Source of the DNA: JAFGPJ01 sp964439135
Lineage (GTDB): Bacteria; Planctomycetota; Phycisphaerae; Sedimentisphaerales; Anaerobacaceae
Length of the DNA stretch: 13,149 nt
Reading direction: 5' to 3'
Assembly: GCA_964439135.1 (NCBI GenBank)
Contig: CAYTNN010000133.1
Span: 1-13,149 of the forward strand
This document shows positions 1 through 5,386 of the stretch, one piece after another. A program made the position numbers and the translations under genes. Position 1 is the first letter of the stretch. Each line of letters starts with the position of its first letter. Below the pieces are notes generated by a model. That model was not told where the DNA came from. It ran no database searches and saw only the letters and a program-made list of their open reading frames with translations.

Positions 1-31
1 GCTCAATGCTCGAAATTGTCTTACTTCTATC

Positions 32-62
32 ATTAATCAATAATCAATAATCAATAATCAAT
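32..62. repeat. Tandem heptamer array, ataatca units
   Basis: After an initial attaatca, the unit ataatca is repeated three times and followed by atg. The same array with one unit fewer recurs 190 bases downstream, so this is a dispersed short tandem repeat and not a chance run. It lies outside genes. Function unknown; replication slippage could generate it. Confidence 0.75.
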
Positions 63-99
63 GACATGGTCTACCCCCTTTTTTCATTCAAAATACTAC

Positions 100-120
100 A
101 TACGATATACGATATACGAA
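100..120. repeat. Tandem heptamer array, atacgat units
   Basis: Three consecutive 7-bp units read atacgat, atacgat, atacgaa. A further single atacgaa lies at 134-140. A related three-unit array (atacaag, atacgaa, atacgag) sits between lpxD and the lpxI-like gene at 11446-11466, showing the family is dispersed over the region. Confidence 0.7.
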
Positions 121-221
121 TTCGTTAACTATTATACGAATCTTGACACAAAAAGGCGGGGAAAATCTCAAAAAATCTCCGTGAGACGGCGTCCATTATT
201 CATCCACAGAGACCTCAGACA

Positions 222-243
222 ATTAATCAATAATCAATAATCA
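222..243. repeat. Second ataatca heptamer array
   Basis: This reads attaatca followed by two ataatca units, identical over its length to the first array of this type near the window start, then runs into a T tract. It is intergenic, with no visible link to a gene boundary. Confidence 0.75.
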
Positions 244-535
244 TTTTTTGGAATGCGGATTCTGATTAACGCAGATTTTTGAGGAAATTCTTGCTTTTTT
301 GTCCTTTTTTGCTCTTTTTTTGCTTTTTTTTCAATTTTGTTGACAACATTTTGTCATCGACAAACGCTGTTATTAATAAAAGAGCAATAATATGTGCAAT
401 AACGGCTATATGGATCAGATTGTGGCCAAAAGTATTTGTTCCCGGCTCGGAAAACGGATATGATATGAAACAACAACCTTGAGCGAGCTTTTCAATTGAT
501 TCCAGTGGAAGGCAGGTTTTTGCGTGTAAATAAAT

Positions 536-565
536 TTGATAAGGACGTGTGGCGTAGATTTTAAT
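536..565 (+). promoter_or_regulatory. Weak candidate promoter for the HEAT-repeat gene
   Basis: TTGATA (536-541) and TTTAAT (560-565) are separated by 18 bases and resemble sigma-70 -35 and -10 boxes with one mismatch each. The tandem 11-bp repeat directly downstream would lie in the early transcript or act as an operator. The AT-rich context makes chance matches likely, so this is only a candidate. Confidence 0.25.
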
Positions 566-574
566 GGGTGAATG

Positions 575-596
575 TCCCTAGTTGTTCCCTAGTTGT
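575..596. repeat. 11-bp tandem repeat (tccctagttgt, two copies) upstream of the HEAT gene
   Basis: The unit tccctagttgt occurs twice head to tail with no spacer, 39 bases before the GTG start of the next gene. The left copy with two flanking bases (tgtccctagtt, 573-583) is the reverse complement of aactagggaca, which recurs at 2124-2134 and 3232-3242. It may be an operator-like site or one end of a mobile cassette; the sequence alone does not decide. Confidence 0.65.
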
Positions 597-634
597 TCGG
601 CACGAAATCTAGAGATTAGCGAAAGGGAGATACC

Positions 635-1801
635 GTGAGAGAAAAATCGGAAATCATAAAGTTGATTGAGACTAGATCGCATAGTAAACTCCGGGCTCAA
701 CAAGAAGAAGAGGACATTCTACCCCAAGTGCTGCAACTGATGGAAGATGAAGACAGCCAAGTGCGTGCAAACGCCGCTTTCGCTTGTGCACAACTAGCTG
801 CAGATTTTCCTCAAGATGTTGAGCAGGCAATTCCAAAGCTGACGAACCTGCTTGACGACAAAGACAAGGATGTTATCCAGAATGCCTGTTCCGCTCTCGG
901 GGAGTCAGGTAGATTGGCCCCGGAAATAGCCAAGAACGCAATCCCAAGTTTAATCCGCCTTCTTTCAGATTCAGAAGTCCAACGCATGGCAAGTTTTGCC
1001 ATAGGAAAGATAGGAGGTGAGATTCCTCAAGACGTTGAAAGAGCTGTGCCTAAGTTGGGAGAATTGCTCGATAGCGACGATCCGCATGTCCGCTTTGAGG
1101 CCTGCGAAGCATTAGCTCGAATAAGTGAAAAATGGCCTGAGGGTGTTCGAAGTCTAGTTCCCAGATTTGTCAAATTGACTGACGATTGGCCCCGGGACTC
1201 CGCAGAACGCGATCTACCGGGAATTTGTGGGGATGCAGTTAAGGCCTTGGGGCGAATAGGAAGAAAGTACCCGGAAGATGTCAAAGAGTGGATACCCAGG
1301 TTGGCATACTTGAGTAAGGATGAAGAACACAATATCAGTGAGAACGCCATTGAAGCGCTTCGTGCGATCGAGAAGGAGCACCCGGAAGTTGTTTCACAGG
1401 CAAGAGATGAGATGGAATCAATGCTGAAGGAGGCGAAAAGAACCATCTTGTGGTCATGGGTCATGGCCGCTGTGTTTGGCGCGATTGCTCTCTTTGTCAT
1501 TTCGCAGGGAGGTGAAGATGTGTCGCTTCTTGACAAGATCGTTTTCTTCTTGGCTGGAATATATGTGCCTTGGTCCTGGTACTGGGGACGCACATTTATC
1601 CTAGACCGATGGGGAGACAAACTGGCGAAATATACTGCTGGGGAACGTGGCTGGATTCTAGGATGGGTCCTTATTCTCTTTGTGTTCCCCACAGTCGGCT
1701 TTTGTGGTGGTGGTATTTACGAGTATGTACAATATCGGAGAGTAGCAAGGCTTGCCGAAGACAGAACAAGTGCAGGCTCGGATACAGGTACCCTTGAATG
1801 A
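635..1801 (+). CDS. HEAT-repeat protein with C-terminal membrane domain
   Basis: This is a 388-residue protein with two parts. Residues about 20-260 form a HEAT/armadillo-like array: a recurring segment of the form P-[QE]-x-V-x4-[IV]-P-[KR]-[LF] appears near residues 59, 131, 168 and 213, with a variant at 96, spaced about 35-45 residues apart. Each is followed by an acidic turn and a hydrophobic helix. Residues about 271-291, 302-322 and 339-362 are hydrophobic, tryptophan-rich and probably membrane-spanning, ending in a short basic and polar tail. HEAT arrays are protein-binding scaffolds, so a membrane-anchored cytoplasmic adaptor is a reasonable inference; no catalytic motif is seen. The GTG start is chosen because an aagggag ribosome binding site sits 5 bases upstream. 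The array begins almost at the N-terminus and there is no signal peptide. Partner and pathway are unknown. Confidence 0.85.
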   Translation: MREKSEIIKLIETRSHSKLRAQQEEEDILPQVLQLMEDEDSQVRANAAFACAQLAADFPQDVEQAIPKLTNLLDDKDKDVIQNACSALGESGRLAPEIAKNAIPSLIRLLSDSEVQRMASFAIGKIGGEIPQDVERAVPKLGELLDSDDPHVRFEACEALARISEKWPEGVRSLVPRFVKLTDDWPRDSAERDLPGICGDAVKALGRIGRKYPEDVKEWIPRLAYLSKDEEHNISENAIEALRAIEKEHPEVVSQARDEMESMLKEAKRTILWSWVMAAVFGAIALFVISQGGEDVSLLDKIVFFLAGIYVPWSWYWGRTFILDRWGDKLAKYTAGERGWILGWVLILFVFPTVGFCGGGIYEYVQYRRVARLAEDRTSAGSDTGTLE

Positions 1802-1922
1802 AGAGATTGCCAAGATGTGTAGGACGGCACGGCGGGCAGTTCAGGAGGAATTGGTTGGTTGTCACATGAGATCATTGCAGAAAAACAGCAGAAAATGAGA
1901 GTTGAAAAGAAGGGAGATTGAC

Positions 1923-2087
1923 ATGGCAACATGTAAAGCATGTGCTGGCAAAGGGCATGTGAAATGTCCGACCTGTAAAGGAAAAGGTAGAATAGTTGAC
2001 TTGCTTCTACCCACCTACACATGTAAAAATTGTGGCGGTGGTGGTGATGTAAAATGCGGTGTTTGCAATGGTAAAGGCCGAGTTTAG
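1923..2087 (+). CDS. Small DnaJ-type zinc-finger protein (four CxxCxGxG motifs)
   Basis: The 54-residue product consists of little besides four CxxCxGxG-type motifs: C4/C7, C15/C18, C34/C37 and C45/C48, each followed by glycines. This is the cysteine-rich zinc-binding module of DnaJ (Hsp40), where motifs 1 and 4 and motifs 2 and 3 each hold one zinc ion and contact unfolded protein. Here it stands alone without a J domain or substrate-binding domain. The ATG is preferred over an in-frame TTG 21 bases upstream because an agggag ribosome binding site lies 6 bases before the ATG. It follows the HEAT gene by about 120 bases on the same strand and may share its transcript. Stand-alone modules of this sort occur in many bacteria, usually without known function; a small zinc-dependent chaperone-like or redox protein is possible. 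Confidence 0.8.
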   Translation: MATCKACAGKGHVKCPTCKGKGRIVDLLLPTYTCKNCGGGGDVKCGVCNGKGRV

Positions 2088-2121
2088 ACAATAGGCATCA
2101 GTAAACACGACTTTAATGAGG

Positions 2122-2134
2122 AAAACTAGGGACA
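2122..2134. repeat. Copy of the aaaactagggaca motif, left of the nuclease-like gene
   Basis: The 13-mer aaaactagggaca is repeated exactly at 3230-3242, so it brackets the nuclease-like gene as a direct repeat. Its 11-bp core (aactagggaca) is also present inverted at 573-583. It is followed by gtggggctgttgaaaaag, a string resembling sequence at old insertion-element edges. Possible boundary of an acquired segment. Confidence 0.6.
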
Positions 2135-2199
2135 GTGGGGCTGTTGAAAAAGTTAACGCATTTCCCGTCCGGTGAGTTTCGCATTAGGTTTGATTAACC

Positions 2200-3075
2200 A
2201 TGGAACACCAGTTCTTAAACGGCTGCATTCGACTACTATCCGGCAAAGAGACCTTGATCTCTGCGCTTGAAGCTAAACTTGCTACCAAGTTTGAAAAGAA
2301 GCTCTTCGAGGCAGCTATTAACAATCTATTGGATGCGTACAATCCTCTTCGCTTCAACAATTTCGCTTATGCTACAAGGGAGTTAGTCAGGCACATTCTT
2401 TTTCGTCTATCACCTGATGCCGAAGTATTGGCCTGTGGATGGTACCGTAACGAAACCAAGAATGACGGCGGCATTAGCAGAAGGCAAAGAATAGTATTCG
2501 CTATCCAAGGGGGGCTCACAGATGACTACGTCCAGAATACGTTGCAGATTGATACTGCATCAATTAGCAAACAGATTAGAGGCGTTGTGGAGAACCTTAA
2601 CAAACACACTCATATCCAGCAGGATACTATTGACATAGACATCGATAAACAAGACAAATATGTAACGGAAACATTGGAATCAGTAGGCGAATTGTTTAAA
2701 GTAGTAGAGAAGTCAAGGCAAGCTGTTTCGGAATCATTGATTGATCACATCGACCGAGAAATAGTGAATACAGCAATCAGCGAAACGATCATCGAAATAG
2801 ATGAAGTTGCAACGCATCATACAATCGAAGAAGTATTAGCGGAAGAAGTGCAGATTAAGAGCATTGACAGTACTTACATAACTTTGACTGTTTATGGAAC
2901 AATCAGTGCCGAGTTGCAGTATGGGTCTGATGGTGATATGCGTCGTGGTGACGGTACTACCTTATATCACGGATTCCCCTTTTCATGCATATTGAAATCG
3001 AGAGTCGAAACACCTGACGATTTCCTAAGTGACCATACCGACTTCCAAGTGAACAACGACGACTGGTACGAATAG
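2200..3075 (+). CDS. Predicted pPIWI-associating nuclease-like protein
   Basis: This 291-residue soluble protein has no signal peptide or membrane segment. Residues 1-135 are helical and contain a conserved-looking block around 52-110 (FNNFAYATRELVRH, then ACGWYRNE and RRQRIVFAIQGGL). The middle (about 136-205) is acidic and probably coiled. The C-terminal 90 residues form a beta-rich domain with a V-x-x-E-L-Q-Y-G-S-D-x-D-x-R-R-G-D core near 236-251 and a FPFSC strand at 259-263. From memory this resembles the domain called predicted pPIWI-associating nuclease (pP_pnuc_1), found near prokaryotic Argonaute-like pPIWI-RE systems and also as orphans. No pPIWI, helicase or other partner is in this window, and nuclease activity is a family prediction only. 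The ribosome binding site is weak. The gene looks richer in A and T than the glycoside hydrolase downstream and is flanked by direct motif copies, which suggests acquisition. Confidence 0.6.
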   Translation: MEHQFLNGCIRLLSGKETLISALEAKLATKFEKKLFEAAINNLLDAYNPLRFNNFAYATRELVRHILFRLSPDAEVLACGWYRNETKNDGGISRRQRIVFAIQGGLTDDYVQNTLQIDTASISKQIRGVVENLNKHTHIQQDTIDIDIDKQDKYVTETLESVGELFKVVEKSRQAVSESLIDHIDREIVNTAISETIIEIDEVATHHTIEEVLAEEVQIKSIDSTYITLTVYGTISAELQYGSDGDMRRGDGTTLYHGFPFSCILKSRVETPDDFLSDHTDFQVNNDDWYE

Positions 3076-3229
3076 ACCTAACATGCTGGTGCTAGGGACC
3101 GCTTGTACCTCGGGGCCCCAGAGGAAAATAAGTACATGGCGTATTATACAGTTTTCTAGCACTTATAATCTGGAGCCGCGTTTTATGAAAACACCTTCAA
3201 TTCCAGTCAACCATGATTGCACTAAGGGA

Positions 3230-3242
3230 AAAACTAGGGACA
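3230..3242. repeat. Copy of the aaaactagggaca motif, right of the nuclease-like gene
   Basis: This is an exact 13-bp match to 2122-2134 in the same orientation, with similar purine-rich flanks on the left (gggaa before it). It lies about 155 bases after the stop codon of the nuclease-like gene and just before a structured hairpin pair. Confidence 0.6.
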
Positions 3243-3270
3243 ACGGAGCAACCGACAAGGCCGCCATCCA

Positions 3271-3313
3271 GCGGGTGTGAGTCCCGCCGTGCCAATTGCC
3301 CGATTCAGGCACG
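3271..3313 (+). other. Two abutting hairpins, possible structured RNA or intron relic
   Basis: gcggg (3271-3275) pairs with cccgc (3283-3287) across a 7-base tgtgagt loop. Immediately next, cgtgcc (3288-3293) pairs with ggcacg (3308-3313) across 14 bases. No base separates the stems, which would allow coaxial stacking. There is no T run, so this is not a simple terminator. The ggtgtgagtcccgcc string recalls domain I segments of bacterial group II introns, but no intron reverse transcriptase, domain V or other parts are seen, so a relic is the most that could be claimed. Confidence 0.35.
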
Positions 3314-3381
3314 TAGCGATACCACAGCTCATGATTTTATTAGTGACGTTTATCGCTTTATGAGGTTTAAGGAGAAAAGGG

Positions 3382-3465
3382 ATGGCAAAGCCGTATAGAA
3401 GCAAAAGAAAAAGAACTTCAATACACGAAATCGGCAACCATCCAGTTTTTGTAGTTTTTTGCTAG
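3382..3465 (+). CDS. Possible 27-residue basic peptide
   Basis: An ATG is preceded by aaggagaaaagg, a fair ribosome binding site, and opens 27 codons beginning MAKPYRSKRKRTS, strongly basic, then ending in a short hydrophobic stretch with a terminal cysteine. No family is recognised. It could be a real small basic protein or the 5' relic of a longer gene lost in this degraded region. Short length makes chance occurrence quite possible. Confidence 0.2.
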   Translation: MAKPYRSKRKRTSIHEIGNHPVFVVFC

Positions 3466-3563
3466 ATTTTTAATCCCTGATTCTGTTTATTCCCGCTCCT
3501 GCCACTGTTCGTTCTTTATCGTCGCCGAAGTAATCGGCACATATACGACCTTATCAATCTTCC

Positions 3564-3591
3564 TTGATAGCATTGTTCAGATGCGTATAAT
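3564..3591 (+). promoter_or_regulatory. Candidate sigma-70 promoter for the glycoside hydrolase
   Basis: TTGATA (3564-3569) and TATAAT (3586-3591) are separated by 16 bases, with five of six and six of six consensus matches. Transcription would start near 3598 and give a leader of about 105 bases before the hydrolase ATG. Confidence 0.5.
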
Positions 3592-3702
3592 TATTACAAT
3601 TGGATTTTATAATACGTCGAATCTTGCGGTTTGTTATTCATCGGGTCCAATCGGTGTGGATCCGGGAAGTATCGAATACGGATTTTTAACGGAGAGATTA
3701 AT

Positions 3703-5127
3703 ATGTTCGAGCAGACAAATAAAACACCAGTGGTTGTCGCCTGCAGCGTTCTTTTGGTATTGGCCAGTACGACTGTTTACTCTACAACCTTACAAGCTAA
3801 GCCAATTGAACTTCATCCGGATAATCCGCATTATTTTCTATGGAGAGGCAAACCTACGATATTGATAACGTCCGGCGAGCATTACGGAGGCGTGCTCAAT
3901 AGTGCTTTCGACTACAGGAAGTACTTCAAGACTCTCGAATCGCTCGGTTTTAACCTGACTCGTACGTTCAGCGGCGCTTACTGCGAGCCTGTCGGGGCGT
4001 TCAAAATCGAAAACAATACCCTGGCGCCGGCAAAAGAACGATTAATATGCCCCTGGGCGCGAAGCGATGAGCAGGGCTACGCCAACGGCGGCAATAAGTT
4101 TGACCTGACCAAGTGGGACCCTGCTTATTTCAAACGCCTGCGAGACTTCGTCGGTGAAGCAGGCAAACTCGGCGTTGTGGTAGAGCTGGTGCTGTTCTGC
4201 CCTTTCTACGAAGATAGTATGTGGCAGCTCAGCCCGATGAACGCCGCTAACAACATCAACGGCATCGGCAAAATGGAACGTACCGAGGTTTATACGCTCA
4301 AATATCCCAGGCTGTTGGCCGTGCAGGATGCGATGGTGCGCAGAATAGTCGAGGAGCTGAAGGACTTCGATAACCTTTATTACGAAATTTGCAACGAGCC
4401 GTACTTCGGCGGTGTCACGCTCGAATGGCAGGCGCATATCGCCGAGACCATTACTAAAGCTGAGGCCAATTTCAAGGCCAAACACTTAATCGCCCAGAAT
4501 ATCGCCAATAAATATCAGAAGATTGCCGATCCCAATCCACGGGTGTCGATTTTCAACTTCCATTACGCCAAGCCTCCCAATACGGTGACCGACAATTACG
4601 GCCTGAACCGGGTCATCGGCGACGACGAGACGGGATTTGCCGGCAGCGAACCGAAGCCTTACCGACTTGAAGGCTGGGATTTCATTATTGCCGGCGGAGC
4701 AGTCTACGATAACCTCGACTACTCGTTCAACGTAGGTCACGAAGACGGCACGGCAAAAATAAACGCCCCCGGCGGAGGCGGCCCGGTCCTGCACAAACAG
4801 TTAGGCATTCTGAGCAACTTCATCAACGGCTTCGACTTTGTTAAAATGAAGCCGGACAATTCGGTTATCAAGGACGGCATCCCGGATAAAGCAACCGCCC
4901 GAGCATTGGTACAAAAGGGTCATGCTTACGCCGTTTATATCAATGGCGGCAGCGAGGCACAATTGCAGGTGGAACTGCCGAAGGGCAAATATACAGCCGA
5001 ATGGATAAATACAAAAACCGGCAAAACCGATAAAAACGAAACGTTCGACCACCCCGCCGGCAATCGAACACTGGAATCGCCGGAGTACCAGGACGATATC
5101 GCGCTTCGAATACTTCGCTCGGACTAA
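3703..5127 (+). CDS. Secreted DUF4038-like (apiosidase-type) glycoside hydrolase
   Basis: This is a 474-residue exported protein. Residues 1-32 form a signal peptide with a hydrophobic core and a likely cut after LQA. The central part reads as a TIM-barrel glycoside hydrolase of clan GH-A type: YYEICNEPYF near residues 226-235 places a Glu (E232) after the NEP-type strand as acid/base, and GDDETG places E309 as the likely nucleophile. The last 80 or so residues form a beta-sandwich (VYINGG...YTAEWINTKTG...SPEYQDDIALRI) like the C-terminal domain often annotated as putative collagen-binding in DUF4038 proteins. Together these suggest a periplasmic or secreted enzyme acting on plant or algal polysaccharide side chains; the exact substrate cannot be read. 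The ATG is chosen because ggagag lies 7 bases before it and it begins the signal peptide; an in-frame ATG 72 bases upstream lacks these. It appears to be a single-gene unit with its own promoter. Confidence 0.85.
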   Translation: MFEQTNKTPVVVACSVLLVLASTTVYSTTLQAKPIELHPDNPHYFLWRGKPTILITSGEHYGGVLNSAFDYRKYFKTLESLGFNLTRTFSGAYCEPVGAFKIENNTLAPAKERLICPWARSDEQGYANGGNKFDLTKWDPAYFKRLRDFVGEAGKLGVVVELVLFCPFYEDSMWQLSPMNAANNINGIGKMERTEVYTLKYPRLLAVQDAMVRRIVEELKDFDNLYYEICNEPYFGGVTLEWQAHIAETITKAEANFKAKHLIAQNIANKYQKIADPNPRVSIFNFHYAKPPNTVTDNYGLNRVIGDDETGFAGSEPKPYRLEGWDFIIAGGAVYDNLDYSFNVGHEDGTAKINAPGGGGPVLHKQLGILSNFINGFDFVKMKPDNSVIKDGIPDKATARALVQKGHAYAVYINGGSEAQLQVELPKGKYTAEWINTKTGKTDKNETFDHPAGNRTLESPEYQDDIALRILRSD

Positions 5128-5241
5128 AACCGCCCTGTTTCGAGCTTGCCGCCCTATATCCGGTGCTGGACTGTGGATACACATCAATAAAACTGTAGTT
5201 GGACTGTATGCCGGCGGAAAACCTCAAAAGCTATAAAATCG

Positions 5242-5270
5242 TTGATATTTCTATGATTACGATGTATAGT
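5242..5270 (+). promoter_or_regulatory. Candidate sigma-70 promoter for the VCBS gene unit
   Basis: TTGATA (5242-5247) and TATAGT (5265-5270) are separated by 17 bases, each one mismatch from consensus. Transcription would begin near 5277, giving a leader of about 110 bases that contains a 13-codon mini-ORF before the VCBS-repeat gene. No clear intrinsic terminator for the upstream hydrolase gene is seen between 5128 and this site. Confidence 0.5.
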
Positions 5271-5321
5271 ATTGTTCTAAGGATAAAGTGAAATATTCTT
5301 GTCCTGAAGGAAGTGTTTGAA

Positions 5322-5363
5322 ATGAATTGCTGCTTTAGCGGGACCGACGGTAAGAAACATTAA
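5322..5363 (+). CDS. Possible 13-residue leader peptide
   Basis: The mini-ORF MNCCFSGTDGKKH starts with ATG 8 bases after a good aggaag ribosome binding site and ends 23 bases before the GTG of the VCBS gene. It lies wholly inside the presumed 5' leader. Such placement is typical of leader peptides that couple or attenuate translation of the next gene. The paired cysteines are notable. It may equally be chance; only conservation would tell. Confidence 0.3.
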   Translation: MNCCFSGTDGKKH

Positions 5364-5386
5364 TAGAAAAAATGGAGGTTTTCATT

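Larger units (their letters stand above)
1..634. other. Repeat-rich intergenic region without a convincing gene
   Basis: No reading frame here combines a good start, a ribosome binding site and protein-like composition. The stretch holds two arrays of an ataatca-type heptamer, an atacgat heptamer array, strings such as atccacagagacctcag and a gcggattctgattaacgcag segment, long T runs around 285-335, and an 11-bp tandem repeat just before the next gene. A 67-codon TTG-started frame over the T runs (279-482) encodes a hydrophobic N-terminus but has no ribosome binding site. A short open stretch ending at 564 reads like protein (LERAFQLIPVEGRF...) but has no start and could be a gene relic. This looks like intergenic debris rather than a coding segment. 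Confidence 0.6.
3076..3702. other. Long intergenic region with relic sequences and a promoter
   Basis: No well-supported gene is seen. The left half holds a partial motif (ctagggac, 3092-3099), the full aaaactagggaca motif at 3230-3242 and two abutting hairpins at 3271-3313. A tiny frame at 3382-3465 (27 codons, lysine/arginine-rich, with aaggagaaaagg just before its ATG) could be a small peptide or a relic. The right end carries the likely promoter and the leader of the glycoside hydrolase gene. Confidence 0.55.

Noticed and set aside
32..243. Possible CRISPR array from the regularly repeated AT-rich units
   Set aside because: Units are 7 bp and tandem with no spacers, and there are no cas genes in the window.
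279..482. 67-codon TTG-started frame with a hydrophobic N-terminus
   Set aside because: It has no ribosome binding site, the hydrophobic part is simply translated T runs, and the rest has no recognisable features.
469..564. Open stretch ending LERAFQLIPVEGRF...VWRRF, which reads like a protein C-terminus
   Set aside because: It is only 31 codons with no start codon and an upstream stop; it may be a relic but cannot be called a gene.
1027..1692. 221-codon frame on the minus strand
   Set aside because: It is the shadow of the HEAT-repeat gene; the plus-strand frame has the ribosome binding site and clear repeat structure.
1717..2091. 124-codon minus-strand frame rich in His and Cys
   Set aside because: It covers the zinc-finger gene antisense and the tail of the HEAT gene; its composition is a by-product of Cys/Gly codons on the other strand.
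3083..3398. Two overlapping frames of 61-65 codons after the nuclease-like gene
   Set aside because: They overlap each other and run through hairpins and motif copies; neither has a good ribosome binding site or protein-like sequence.
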